NCBI RefSeq assembly: GCF_016785085.1
Contig: NZ_JAENHO010000028.1
Location: forward strand, 1 to 54,808
Direction: 5' to 3'
DNA length: 54,808 nt
From: Paractinoplanes lichenicola
GTDB lineage: Bacteria; Actinomycetota; Actinomycetes; Mycobacteriales; Micromonosporaceae
In this document: in pieces, positions 43,896 to 52,377 of the stretch
How the letters are laid out: each line of letters begins with the position of its first letter
How positions within the stretch are numbered: position 1 is the stretch's first letter
Translations under genes and position numbers: made by a program
Notes under the pieces: model-generated
Databases searched by the model: none
Seen by the model: only the letters and a program-made list of their open reading frames with translations
What the model was told of the DNA's origin: nothing

Positions 43896-43958
43896 GGGGT
43901 CTCCCGCGGTCTCGTGGAACGGACACGTCCCGGGTAGGACCGGGCGGGCGGCTCCAAC

Positions 43959-44816
43959 TCATCGCTCGATCGGCAGCCACAGTTCCGTGACGGCGGTGCT
44001 GAAGTCGGCGGCGCGCTCGACGAAGGCGACCATCGACGGGCCCGGGCGCAGGCGCCACGGGTTGGAGGGGAACCAGTCCGTCGCGGTGGCGGCCCACGTC
44101 GACTGCAGCGACTCGGGGTAGGCGCCGCTGCTGCGGAACACCGCCCACTGGCCCGCCGGCACCTCGATCGTGTCGAGGCCGGGCGGGATGATCGTGGTCT
44201 GGGTGACGGCCACGCCGTGCAGGTATGTCAGCTCGGTGCCCTCGGCGGCGTCGGGGCGGACCTCGTCGGTGACGGCGAGCAGGCCCGCGGGGTCGGTGTT
44301 GCCCAGGGCCTTGAGCCGGGCGTGTTCCTCGGCGGGCAGCGCGGCGACGTGCCGCTGGATGTGCGGGTTGATTCCGGCGTGGAGGAGCGGGACCCGTACG
44401 GCGTGGCCGGTCAGCCGGAAGGCGGGGCGGTCGGCGATCCGGGTGTCCATGGGGCGGCCGCCCTCGACGGTCAGGCGAAACCTGAGCTGGGGCTGGGCGC
44501 GCAGGGGCCCACCGTCGCGGCGGACGTCGCCGGGGCTCACGCCGTGCACGGCCTTGAACGCGCGGCCGAACGCCTCGGACGAGCCGTACCCGTGCCGGAC
44601 GGCGATGGTGAGCAGGTCGTCCTCGCCGCGGACGACGTCGGCCGCGGCCACTGTCATGCGGCGCCGGCGCACGTACTCCGACAACGACATCCCGGCCAGC
44701 GACGAGAACATGCGCCGCAGGTGGTATTCGGTCGTGCCGAGCTTGCGGGCCGCCGCGGCGATGTCGACCTCGCGGTCCTCGACGAGCTCGGTCAGGTGGT
44801 TCAGAGCGGCGATCAT
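43959..44816 (-). CDS. AraC-family regulator with GyrI-like effector domain
   Basis: 285 residues. The N-terminal AraC HTH pair (~1-105) includes VDIAAAARKLGTTEYHLRRM and LLTIAVRHGYGSSEAFGRAF. The C-terminal GyrI/AraC effector-binding domain (~125-285) includes RPAFRLTGHAVRVPLLHAG, GVAVTQ and VPAGQWAVFRSSG, as in Rob/SoxS-linked multidrug regulators. It likely senses a small hydrophobic ligand. Transcribed 13 bases after the DUF72 gene. Confidence 0.9.
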   Translation of the reverse strand: MIAALNHLTELVEDREVDIAAAARKLGTTEYHLRRMFSSLAGMSLSEYVRRRRMTVAAADVVRGEDDLLTIAVRHGYGSSEAFGRAFKAVHGVSPGDVRRDGGPLRAQPQLRFRLTVEGGRPMDTRIADRPAFRLTGHAVRVPLLHAGINPHIQRHVAALPAEEHARLKALGNTDPAGLLAVTDEVRPDAAEGTELTYLHGVAVTQTTIIPPGLDTIEVPAGQWAVFRSSGAYPESLQSTWAATATDWFPSNPWRLRPGPSMVAFVERAADFSTAVTELWLPIER

Positions 44817-44829
44817 CGGTGGCCGCCGA

Positions 44830-45645
44830 TCAGAACAGGGTGGTCGGCTGCGGCTCGGGCAGCGGCTCGAGACCGGGGACGAGCGCGGCCACCTCGGCGT
44901 GGAAGCGGCGGGCCAGGGCCGGGGCCTCGGCGTTGTCGGGCGTGTGCACGAAGACCGTCGGCGAGCGGCCCTCCCGCAGCCAGCGGGCGATCACCGGGAG
45001 CCAGCGTTGCCAGCCCTCGACCGTACGGGCGGGGTCGTCGCGGCCGAGATAGCGGATGATCGGGGAATCGGTGACGGCGTGGGGACGTACGGGCAGGCGG
45101 GGTTTCTTGGACCACGCGTCGCGCTCGGCGTCGCTGGTGGGCGGGCTCGCGAACATGACGCTCGTGTCGAACGGCACCAACTCGGCGTCGGCGGCGCTGA
45201 GAACCTGGTGGAGGGGGCCGGGGTCGTCGGCGAAAGCGGGATGGCGGACCTCGACCGCGTAGCGGAACCCGGACGGCTGGCGCCGGAGGAAATCGCCCAG
45301 CGCGGGCAGATCGGACGGCCCGAAACTCGCCGGCAGCTGGATCCACAGGGCGTGGATCCTCGGCCCGAGCGGCTCGATCGCCTCCAGGAAGATCCGCCGC
45401 GCCTCGTCCCCGCTGCTTCGGAGCCGCTCGTCGTGAGTCACCTTGCGGGGGAATTTCAGGACGAATCGGAAGTCGTCAGTGGTCTGCTCGGCCCAGGCGG
45501 TGACGGTCTCGCGGGTGGGCGTGGCGTAGAACGTCGTGTTGCCCTCGACGGCGTTGCACCATTCGGCATACGACCGCAGCTTCTCCGTGCCCGCCACCGG
45601 CCACGCCTTGTGCGTCCACTGCGCACAACCCACGTGCAGCCTCAT
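44830..45645 (-). CDS. DUF72 family protein
   Basis: 271 residues, TIM-barrel-like DUF72. Signatures: MRLHVGCAQWTHKAWP, EWCNAVEGNTTFYATPT, FRFVLKFPRKVTHDERL, LWIQLPASFGP, YAVEVRHPAF and TVFVHTPDNAEAPALA. Biochemical role unknown; the family is sometimes linked to nucleic-acid processing. Its start is 37 bases from the divergent P-loop gene. Confidence 0.9.
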   Translation of the reverse strand: MRLHVGCAQWTHKAWPVAGTEKLRSYAEWCNAVEGNTTFYATPTRETVTAWAEQTTDDFRFVLKFPRKVTHDERLRSSGDEARRIFLEAIEPLGPRIHALWIQLPASFGPSDLPALGDFLRRQPSGFRYAVEVRHPAFADDPGPLHQVLSAADAELVPFDTSVMFASPPTSDAERDAWSKKPRLPVRPHAVTDSPIIRYLGRDDPARTVEGWQRWLPVIARWLREGRSPTVFVHTPDNAEAPALARRFHAEVAALVPGLEPLPEPQPTTLF

Positions 45646-45682
45646 GCCGAAAACGTACCGTTGCGTTTGGCACGATCACCGA

Positions 45683-46276
45683 GTGGGTGAACTCATTCTC
45701 GTCAACGGCCTGCCGGGCTCGGGCAAGACGACCCTGGCGACCGGGCTGGCCTCACTCCTCGACGCCCCACTGATCTCCAAGGACGCGCTCAAGGAGGCCG
45801 TCGCGGGGGTCGTGCCTTCGGTTCCGGGCTCCGCACTGGGGGCCGCGGCCGGCGACATGATGTGGTCCCTGGCGGCGGCCTTGCCGGGGCGCGTGGTGCT
45901 GGAGTCCTGGTGGTTCAAGCCGCGGGATCTGGCTTTCGTCGAGGCCGGCCTGCGCCTCTGCCGCCCGGACAGCGCGGTCGAGATCTGGTGCGACGTCCCG
46001 GCCGACGTCGCCCAGACCCGGTACGCGGCCCGCCGGCGCCACCAGATCCACGATGACCAGCGCCGCCTCGCCGAAGATTGGCCCCGGTGGGCGGCAGAGG
46101 CACAACCACTCGACCTGACACCGGTGGTACGCGTCAACACGCACGATCCAGTGGACCTACGCGACCTGGCAGCCCGAATCGCGGCGCTACAAGAGAGCAG
46201 TCCCGGACGGCAGCTACGGTCGAGACAAAGCAGCGGGGTTTTATCGGTCGCGGGCTTCGGTGGCGCGCCGTCATGA
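45683..46276 (+). CDS. P-loop kinase/ATPase (zeta/CPT-like)
   Basis: 197 residues from GTG at 45683. Walker A GLPGSGKTT (9-17), then LISKDALKEAV, VVLESWWFKPRDL and a lid-like segment QTRYAARRRHQIHDD. It resembles small-molecule kinases of the chloramphenicol-phosphotransferase/zeta group. Substrate unknown. The C-terminal ~20 residues are less conserved-looking. The PARG gene begins seven bases after its stop. Confidence 0.8.
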   Translation: MGELILVNGLPGSGKTTLATGLASLLDAPLISKDALKEAVAGVVPSVPGSALGAAAGDMMWSLAAALPGRVVLESWWFKPRDLAFVEAGLRLCRPDSAVEIWCDVPADVAQTRYAARRRHQIHDDQRRLAEDWPRWAAEAQPLDLTPVVRVNTHDPVDLRDLAARIAALQESSPGRQLRSRQSSGVLSVAGFGGAPS

Positions 46277-46283
46277 TGTTGGG

Positions 46284-47060
46284 GTGAGTAGTAGGTTGCG
46301 GGCCATCGCCCGCGAGAGTGTGGAGATCGCGGAGCGCGGTGGCTACGCCGGGGTGAGTCTGGGCGATCAGGTGAGCAAGGCGGTGGCCGGCACTCGGCTT
46401 TACGGCCCGGATGACGAGATCGCCGTACCGCCGCCGGTCGATGGTGGGCCGGTCGTTGAGGTGACTAACGAGTCGACGCTGGCGGCTACCCGGCGGCTGG
46501 GTGGGGATCTTGCCTGTCTGGTCTTCGCCTCGGCGCGTAACCCGGGTGGCGGGTTCCTCAACGGGGCCAAGGCTCAGGAGGAGAGCGTGGCCCGCAGTTC
46601 GGCGCTCTACCCGGCCCTGCTCGCGGCGGGCGACTTCTACGCCTATCACCGCGCCCGGCCCGAGCTGACCTACAGCGACCGGGTGATCTATTCGCCGCGC
46701 GTGCCGGTCTTTCGCGACGATCGGGGCGAGCTCCTTCCGGCCGCCTATCCGGTTTCCTTCCTGACCGCGGCGGCCCCCAACCGCTCGGCGATCGCCCGCA
46801 ATCAGCCCGAGCGGCTGCCCGAGGTTCGCGCGATCCTGGGCCGGCGGGCCCGGCGCGTGCTGCAGGTGGCCGCGGCGAACGGGCACCGGCGGCTGGTGCT
46901 GGGCGCGTGGGGGTGCGGCGTGTTCGGCAATGACCCGGTCGAGGTGGCGGACGCCTTCGCGGGGGCGTTAAGCGCTGGTCCGTGGTTCGAGCACGTGACG
47001 TTCGCTGTCCTCGACCGGGGTCCGATCTATGCGGCCTTTGCCGAGCGCTTCACCGCGTAA
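46284..47060 (+). CDS. Bacterial-type poly(ADP-ribose) glycohydrolase (TIGR02452-like)
   Basis: 258 residues from GTG at 46284; an in-frame GTG at 46260 is possible but overlaps the previous gene. The PARG signature is intact: NPGGGFLNGAKAQEE, with the GGG loop (88-90) and catalytic Glu pair (99-100). It is followed by LYPALL, VIYSPRVPVFRDD and LVLGAWGCGVFGNDP, all typical of macrodomain-fold bacterial PARGs. It removes ADP-ribose from proteins or nucleic acids. No ADP-ribosyltransferase is nearby. Probably co-transcribed with the P-loop kinase. Confidence 0.9.
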   Translation: MSSRLRAIARESVEIAERGGYAGVSLGDQVSKAVAGTRLYGPDDEIAVPPPVDGGPVVEVTNESTLAATRRLGGDLACLVFASARNPGGGFLNGAKAQEESVARSSALYPALLAAGDFYAYHRARPELTYSDRVIYSPRVPVFRDDRGELLPAAYPVSFLTAAAPNRSAIARNQPERLPEVRAILGRRARRVLQVAAANGHRRLVLGAWGCGVFGNDPVEVADAFAGALSAGPWFEHVTFAVLDRGPIYAAFAERFTA

Positions 47061-47352
47061 CGCGCGTGGGTGGCGAGCGGTGAGCGGGGTTGGTGCCGCC
47101 CCACGCGCCGGCGGCGTCGTACATGCCGCGGCCGACGACGCCGGACCCGATCGTCGCGACCATCTCGTCGTAGAACTGCTTGTCGGGGCCGTGCATGGCG
47201 AAGTCGTGGCCACCCTCGTACGTCCACGGGCCGCCCATCACCCAGTAGTGCAGGCGCTCGCCGCCTCGGCCCAGCCCGTATTGCGGGCCGTCGTCGGGGC
47301 CGGTGACATAGCCGTCGACCGACGTCGTGATTGACGCGATGATCTTGCTCAT
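47050..47352 (-). pseudogene. DHFR/RibD-like reductase, C-terminally truncated
   Basis: 100 codons match the N-terminal half of a dihydrofolate-reductase-family protein (MSKIIASITTSVDGYVTGPD, VVGRGMYDAAGAWGGTNP). The normal family length is about 190-220 residues. After ~88 residues the sequence becomes unrelated (AHRSPPTRVTR) and stops, overlapping the PARG end by 11 bases. The missing half is not found downstream. Confidence 0.7.
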
Positions 47353-47380
47353 GATTACTCCTTCGTCAGGCGCCAGCGCA

Positions 47381-47450
47381 ACGACGCCGGGGGTGTAGCC
47401 GCAGTGACGCCGGGGGTGCAGCCGGAACGACGCCGGGGCCGCAGCCGGAA
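47381..47450 (+). repeat. 23-bp imperfect tandem repeat, three copies
   Basis: Units start at 47381, 47404 and 47427 (acgacgccgggggtgtagcc and variants). They lie in the gap between the truncated reductase and the LacI gene. Confidence 0.7.
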
Positions 47451-47501
47451 CGGTGTCACCAGAACAGACCGGGCTCGAGGTCCGAACTCATCGCTGCCGG
47501 G

Positions 47502-48488
47502 TCAGTCGGTTGAGGCTCGCGCAACGATGTGCCAGGAGTCCTCGAGCGACGGCGCCGCCTCCCCCAGGGCGGCCGCCGCGCAGGCCGCCCCCTGCGCCCG
47601 TAACGACTGCGCGACGGTGGTCAGCCCGGCCGACGAAGCCAGCGCCGAGTCGTCCCACCCCGCCACCCGCGCCGACGGCAGCGCGATCTGGGCCGCGTGG
47701 GCCATCGGATCGTTCATGGCGGCCACCGCGTCGATGTCGGGCGCCTCGGCCAGCAGCTGTTCCATCATCCGCCGGGCCTCCGCCGAGTCGTTGGTGCGGC
47801 ACACGCCGACCGGCACCGCGGACCAGTCGAGACCGAGCTCCACCACCGCCTCCCGGTAGCCCTCCAGCCGGTCGCGCGTCACCGGATATGCAGCCTTCAT
47901 GAGCCCGGAAGCCACGAACGTGTCCCGCGCCCGGTCGACCGGGAAGCTGAGCACCGCGGGCCGCCGCGCGCCGGCGAACACGACCAGCCCCACGGCCCGC
48001 GCCGCGGCCCGGTTGTCGATGGCGAACGACCCGCCGTGGACGATCACCGGTCGCCCCGAGCCGCGCGCCGCCGTCAGCACCGGGTCGTCGTCGGTGGTGG
48101 TCCACATGACGTAACCGTCGACGGCCGCGGCCGCCACCCGATCGGGGTCGTCGGGCCCGGCCCCGGTCGGGACGATCAGCATGCCGTAGCCCCGGTCGGC
48201 GCACACCTCGGCTATCCCGGCCAGGAACTCCACCGCCTGCGGGTTGTCGAACGCGTACGTCAGGTGCTCACCCAGCACGACCCCGAGCGTGCGCGTCGCC
48301 CCGTAACGCAGGGAGCGCGCGCTCGGGTCGGGTCCGCCGTAGCCGAGCCGGGCCGCCGCCGCGAGCACGGCCTCCCGGGTCTCGGACGACACCCGCTGCG
48401 GGCGGTTGTACGTATACGAAACGGTCATCGGCGACACTCCGGCCGCGCGGGCCACGTCGGCCATGGTCACCCGTCGCCGCTGTTGCAT
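47502..48488 (-). CDS. LacI-family transcriptional regulator
   Basis: 328 residues. The N-terminal LacI HTH VTMADVARAAGVSPMTVSYT, hinge region and periplasmic-binding-like core (TRTLGVVLGEHL, DGYVMWTTTDDDP, AAMNDPMAHAAQ, VAGWDDSALA) are complete. Divergent from the MFS gene with a near-perfect palindrome between them. It likely represses the transporter and itself, with release by the transported compound or a related signal. Confidence 0.92.
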   Translation of the reverse strand: MQQRRRVTMADVARAAGVSPMTVSYTYNRPQRVSSETREAVLAAAARLGYGGPDPSARSLRYGATRTLGVVLGEHLTYAFDNPQAVEFLAGIAEVCADRGYGMLIVPTGAGPDDPDRVAAAAVDGYVMWTTTDDDPVLTAARGSGRPVIVHGGSFAIDNRAAARAVGLVVFAGARRPAVLSFPVDRARDTFVASGLMKAAYPVTRDRLEGYREAVVELGLDWSAVPVGVCRTNDSAEARRMMEQLLAEAPDIDAVAAMNDPMAHAAQIALPSARVAGWDDSALASSAGLTTVAQSLRAQGAACAAAALGEAAPSLEDSWHIVARASTD

Positions 48489-48502
48489 GGCCGGATCCTA
48501 TC

Positions 48503-48518
48503 TGTGTAGCGTTACACA
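48503..48518. promoter_or_regulatory. LacI-type operator
   Basis: TGTGTAgcgtTACACA, 6-bp arms around a CG-centred spacer, ends one base before the MFS start codon. LacI-family sites typically have such a central CG. Occupancy would block both divergent genes. Confidence 0.8.
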
Positions 48519-49655
48519 ATGTCCGCGTACACAGCCTTCATCGCCTTCGGCGCCTTCTGGGGAACGTGGGGCGCGGCCATCCCCCGCATCCGGGAGCAGG
48601 CCGCCCTCGACGACGCCCAGCTCGGCACGGCCCTGCTCTTCATCAGCGCCGGCGCCCTGCCCGCCATGCTGCTGACCGGCCGCGCCCTCGACCGCTGGGG
48701 CCTGCGCTGCTCGTCATACCTGCTGGTCGCGCTGGGCCTGGCCGGCGTGATCACCGCCGCCACCGGTCACGGCCTGCTCAGCCTGGCCGCCGGGCTGATC
48801 CTCGTCGGCATGACCAGCGGCGCCGCCGACGTCGCGGCCAACTCCATCGCGGGCCGGGCCGAGCAGCTCAGCGGCCGCCCGATCATCACCCGGGCCGGCG
48901 CCACCTTCTCCGTCGCCGTCGTCGGGTCCAGCCTCGGCACCGGCGCCGCCTACGCCCTCGACGCCCCGACCTGGGTCCCGTTCGCCGCCGTCCTCCTGGT
49001 CACCCTGGCCGCCGGCGCCGCGGTCCGCCTCCGCCTCCCATCCGGCGCCGTCACCTCGTTCCAGAGCGGCAACCCTTCCCCCCGTACGGCGTTGGGCCCG
49101 CTCCTGCTCCTCGGCGCGCTCGGCGCCCTGGCCTTCGCGAGCGAGAACGCGCACCAGAGCTGGAGCGCGGTCTTCATGGAGGACGTGCTCGCGGCCGCGG
49201 CCGGGCTGAGCGCGATCGCCCCGGCCGCGTTCGCCGCCGTCGTGGCGGTCACCCGCTTCGCGGTCAGCACGCTGAGCCCGGCCCACGCCCGTACGGTGGT
49301 GGTCGCCGGCTCGATCGTGGCCGCCGCCGGAGCCACGGTGCTGGCCTGGGCGCCGTCGATGCCCGTGGCCCTGGCCGGGCTGGTGCTGGCCGCCGCCGGC
49401 ACCGCCGCCCTGTTCCCGACCCTGCTCAGCATCGTCTCGCGCAACGTCGACGAGTCCTCGCGCGGCCGCGCCACCTCAATCGTCACCGTCGTGTCATATC
49501 TCGGGTTCCTGCTCGGCCCGGTCTACGTGGGCTACTGGTCATCCGCCACCGGCCTGCGCGGCGCGATGCTGGCCGTCGGCGCCCTCGGCCTCACCCTGGC
49601 CGTCCTCGCCCTACCCCTGATCAAACTGAGCCGCCTGCGGGTCACGGCAGGCTGA
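48519..49655 (+). CDS. MFS transporter
   Basis: 378 residues with about twelve hydrophobic segments. MSAYTAFIAFGAFWGTWGAA is the first helix and RAMLLTGRALDRWG-like loop residues follow helix 2 (TGRALDRWGLRC). There is no ribosome site before the ATG, and the operator abuts it, so the mRNA may be leaderless. A member of the major facilitator superfamily, possibly a sugar or drug exporter; substrate unknown. Controlled by the divergent LacI protein. Confidence 0.88.
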   Translation: MSAYTAFIAFGAFWGTWGAAIPRIREQAALDDAQLGTALLFISAGALPAMLLTGRALDRWGLRCSSYLLVALGLAGVITAATGHGLLSLAAGLILVGMTSGAADVAANSIAGRAEQLSGRPIITRAGATFSVAVVGSSLGTGAAYALDAPTWVPFAAVLLVTLAAGAAVRLRLPSGAVTSFQSGNPSPRTALGPLLLLGALGALAFASENAHQSWSAVFMEDVLAAAAGLSAIAPAAFAAVVAVTRFAVSTLSPAHARTVVVAGSIVAAAGATVLAWAPSMPVALAGLVLAAAGTAALFPTLLSIVSRNVDESSRGRATSIVTVVSYLGFLLGPVYVGYWSSATGLRGAMLAVGALGLTLAVLALPLIKLSRLRVTAG

Positions 49656-49737
49656 GTGCCTCTCACGGCCGGCTGAGGGTCACGACCGGCTGAGCGCCTC
49701 TCACGGCCGGCTGAGGGTCACGACCGGCTGAGCGCTC
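49650..49737 (+). repeat. 38-bp direct repeat after MFS gene
   Basis: Copies begin at 49650 and 49688, with a partial third at 49726 (ggctgagYgcctctcacggc). The first copy includes the MFS stop codon and the third reaches the end of the convergent gene at 49718. Confidence 0.85.
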
Positions 49738-51054
49738 GCCCGGCCGCCGCCACCACGACCGAGGCGAACACCCAGCCGCACACGATCAGGGCCACCGCCA
49801 CCACCTTGTCCGCGCCGACCGGGTCCCAGGTCTTCTCGTGGCCCAATCGATCAGCGGGACGAGCAGGTCGAGCGAGTAGAGGAACGCGTCCCAGGACGGG
49901 TGCTCGTCCGCCTTGATCGGGCACAGCCCGGCGGCCCCGGCGCAGGACGCAGCGACGGCGAACCAGCCAGTCCCGGCCAGCAGCAGGACGGCGAAGATGG
50001 CCGCGGCCCGGCCGGGCTGATACCCGTACCCGATGGAGAGGTCTTGCACGATGCCCCAGAGCCGCCCGGGCAGCCCGCCGGTGCGGGACTCGCGGCGCAG
50101 CTTCTCGCGCAGCACCCGGCGCGCGTCACGTTCCCGGCCCGCGGCGCGATAGGCCAAAGCCAATTGCTCGTACGGCTGAGGCTCCACCGACGGCGTGGCC
50201 CGGCGCAGCACCTCCAGCCGTTCGCCGACCGGAACGTCGCGCCGCAGCTGCCGGTATGTGAAATCGGTCAGCACCGGCCGCGCGGGCCAGGCCGTCGCCG
50301 CATCGGCCAGCACCTCGACGGTCGCGTGCCGCAGGTCGACGTCGCCGGGCGGGGTCGGGCACTCCAGCAGCAGCTCGAAAGCGACGAGCCCGTCCGCCTT
50401 GAGCGACACTCCCCCGTCCTGCCCGAGCTCGGTGTCGCGCAGGACGACGGTGCCGCCGACCTTCGTGCCGCGCATCGTGACCAGGCCGTCGAAGCGGGCC
50501 CGGCCCAGCACGCAGTCGCCTCGGATCTCGGCCCGGTTGGCCTGCAGACGACCCGCCACCAGGCCCGACGCGTGGAAGCCGGCCCGCAGCTCGGCGCCCT
50601 GCAGGTTGACGGACCCGGTCACGCGGGCGTCGGCCAGCACCACGGAACCGGCAACGGTCAGGCCCCACGCGCCCAGCTCGCCGAGCTCGGCCCCGGGCAG
50701 TTCGAGCGGGCCGTCCACCGTGGCCGCGGGCAGGTTGAGCGTGCCGAAGACGCCGTCGGTGGCGTACAGGCCCTTCGTGGTCAGGCTGAACGCATGCACC
50801 AGCTCGCCGGTTGCCCGCGAGAGCACCAGCATGCCGTCGATCCGGGCCAGCCCCAGCAGCAGCGCGCCCTTCCAGGTCAGCCCGGCCGCGGTCAGGTCGC
50901 CGCCGACTCGGGCGCCGCGGGCGTCGACGGCCAGGTATTCGGGCGGGATCGAGTCGCCCGGGGTCAGGCCGAGGGGCTGGTAGCCGTCCGGGGTGACCCG
51001 GACGCCGTCGCGATCATTGTGGAGGACGCCCGCCTCGTGATAGACCGACACCAA
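49718..51054 (-). CDS. Beta-helix membrane protein with frameshift near C-terminus
   Basis: A protein of about 445 residues with many short beta-helix-like repeats (TVDGPLELPGAELGELGAWG, VTGSVNLQGAEL, GDCVLGRARF). A linker (RQLRRDVPVGERLEVLRRAT) and two C-terminal membrane helices follow. This resembles actinobacterial proteins often annotated as membrane-associated oxidoreductases, though no catalytic motif is evident. The frame breaks at about 49848: ...LLVPLID then continues in another frame with LGHEKTWDPVGADKVVAVAL to 49718. Adding one base restores it. GTG at 51054 is the most plausible start; an ATG at 51096 would overlap the divergent gene. Confidence 0.65.
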
Positions 51055-51094
51055 TGTAATCAGGTCGTAAGGAAGCCGAAACAAGGGAGTCCCC

Positions 51095-52348
51095 ATGACC
51101 ACGCCGATCAGTCGCCGCACCGTTCTGGCCGTGGGCGCGGGTGCCGCCGCCGGCCTCGCCCTTCCCGTCGCCGCCCACGCCCACCAGGCCGTACGGGCTC
51201 GGTTCACGCTCGACGCCGAGGTGCTCGACGGCGGCGAGCAGGTCACCTCGATCACCCTGCACACGGCCCGCCTCGGCCGTGTCGACCCGGCCAGCCTGAC
51301 GACCGGCACGTTCACCGTGCACGCCAAGGCCACCAGCCCGATCCCGATCGCGCCCGGCGATCAGATCTTCAGCGAGTACGACCTGGACCGCGCGGTCACC
51401 GCGGCCCGCGTCGACCGGCACGGCGACGTCGTGCTCGACCTGGCGTACGCGGAAGGCGTCACCGGCGGCGGCACGCTCGGCTACATCGCGAGCAAGGGCC
51501 GCAACGTACGGCTGAACCTGGTTTACACGATCACTCAGCAGGCCCCGCTCGTGCTGCGCGGCGGCCGTCCCCTGACGATCACGGAGTTCCGGCAGGGCCG
51601 GCTGTCCAACCCGGAGGTCGACGCGTTCGGCTACGGCATCGCGCGCTCGGGCATGAAGTATCGCCTCTTCAAGCCGCATGCCAGGGGAAGACGGCCCTTG
51701 GTGGTCTGGCTGCACGGTGGCGGCGAGGGCGCGTCCCTGCCCGACAACTACTACGACAACGAGACCCAGTTGCGGGCCAACCGCGGGGCGATCGGTTTCG
51801 TCACGGATGAGGCGCAACGCATCTTCGGCGGCGCCTACGTCGTGGCCCCGCAGAGCCAGTCCTTCTGGATGGAGGACGGCCCCCGCTTCGCGCCGCAGAT
51901 TCGCGAGATCATCCGGGACGTCGTACGGCGTCATGATGTGGACCCGTCGCGCGTCTACGTCGTCGGCTGCTCCAACGGCGGGTACATGTCGATGGAGATG
52001 ACGGTCACCTACCCCGAGCTCTTCGCGGCCTCGGTCCCCATCTGCGGCGTCGTGCAGTCCCTGCAGCCCGGCGGCCCCCGCCTGATCACCGACGCCGAGC
52101 TGGCCGCCATCTCGACCCCGACCTGGCTGGTGGCCTCGCGCGACGACACGACGGTGCCGCCCGAGCCCAACACGATCCACGCCCACGATCTGATCCCGGG
52201 CTCCCTGCTGACCCTGTACGACCACGTCGTCTGGAACGGCCACCAGTTCGCGGGCCACTGGTCCTGGATCTATGTGGCCCGCAACGACCCCGCGCAGAAC
52301 GGTCAGCACATCTGGCAGTGGATGGCCGCCAGGCGCCGCCGCGCGTAA
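51095..52348 (+). CDS. Tat-exported esterase (PHB-depolymerase/feruloyl-esterase-like)
   Basis: 417 residues. The N-terminus has a twin-arginine signal, MTTPISRRTVLAVGAGAAAG with AHA before the mature part. Residues ~40-170 form an Ig-like domain, followed by an alpha/beta hydrolase: PLVVWLHGGGEG (oxyanion loop), nucleophile S293 in GCSNGG, LVASRDDTTVP (acid region) and a late GHQFAGH His. A G-rich AAGGGAG precedes the start. Secreted; probably cleaves ester bonds in polymers or plant material. Substrate unknown. Confidence 0.85.
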   Translation: MTTPISRRTVLAVGAGAAAGLALPVAAHAHQAVRARFTLDAEVLDGGEQVTSITLHTARLGRVDPASLTTGTFTVHAKATSPIPIAPGDQIFSEYDLDRAVTAARVDRHGDVVLDLAYAEGVTGGGTLGYIASKGRNVRLNLVYTITQQAPLVLRGGRPLTITEFRQGRLSNPEVDAFGYGIARSGMKYRLFKPHARGRRPLVVWLHGGGEGASLPDNYYDNETQLRANRGAIGFVTDEAQRIFGGAYVVAPQSQSFWMEDGPRFAPQIREIIRDVVRRHDVDPSRVYVVGCSNGGYMSMEMTVTYPELFAASVPICGVVQSLQPGGPRLITDAELAAISTPTWLVASRDDTTVPPEPNTIHAHDLIPGSLLTLYDHVVWNGHQFAGHWSWIYVARNDPAQNGQHIWQWMAARRRRA

Positions 52349-52377
52349 AAATCAGGTGGCCGGGGAACAGCGGGCGC

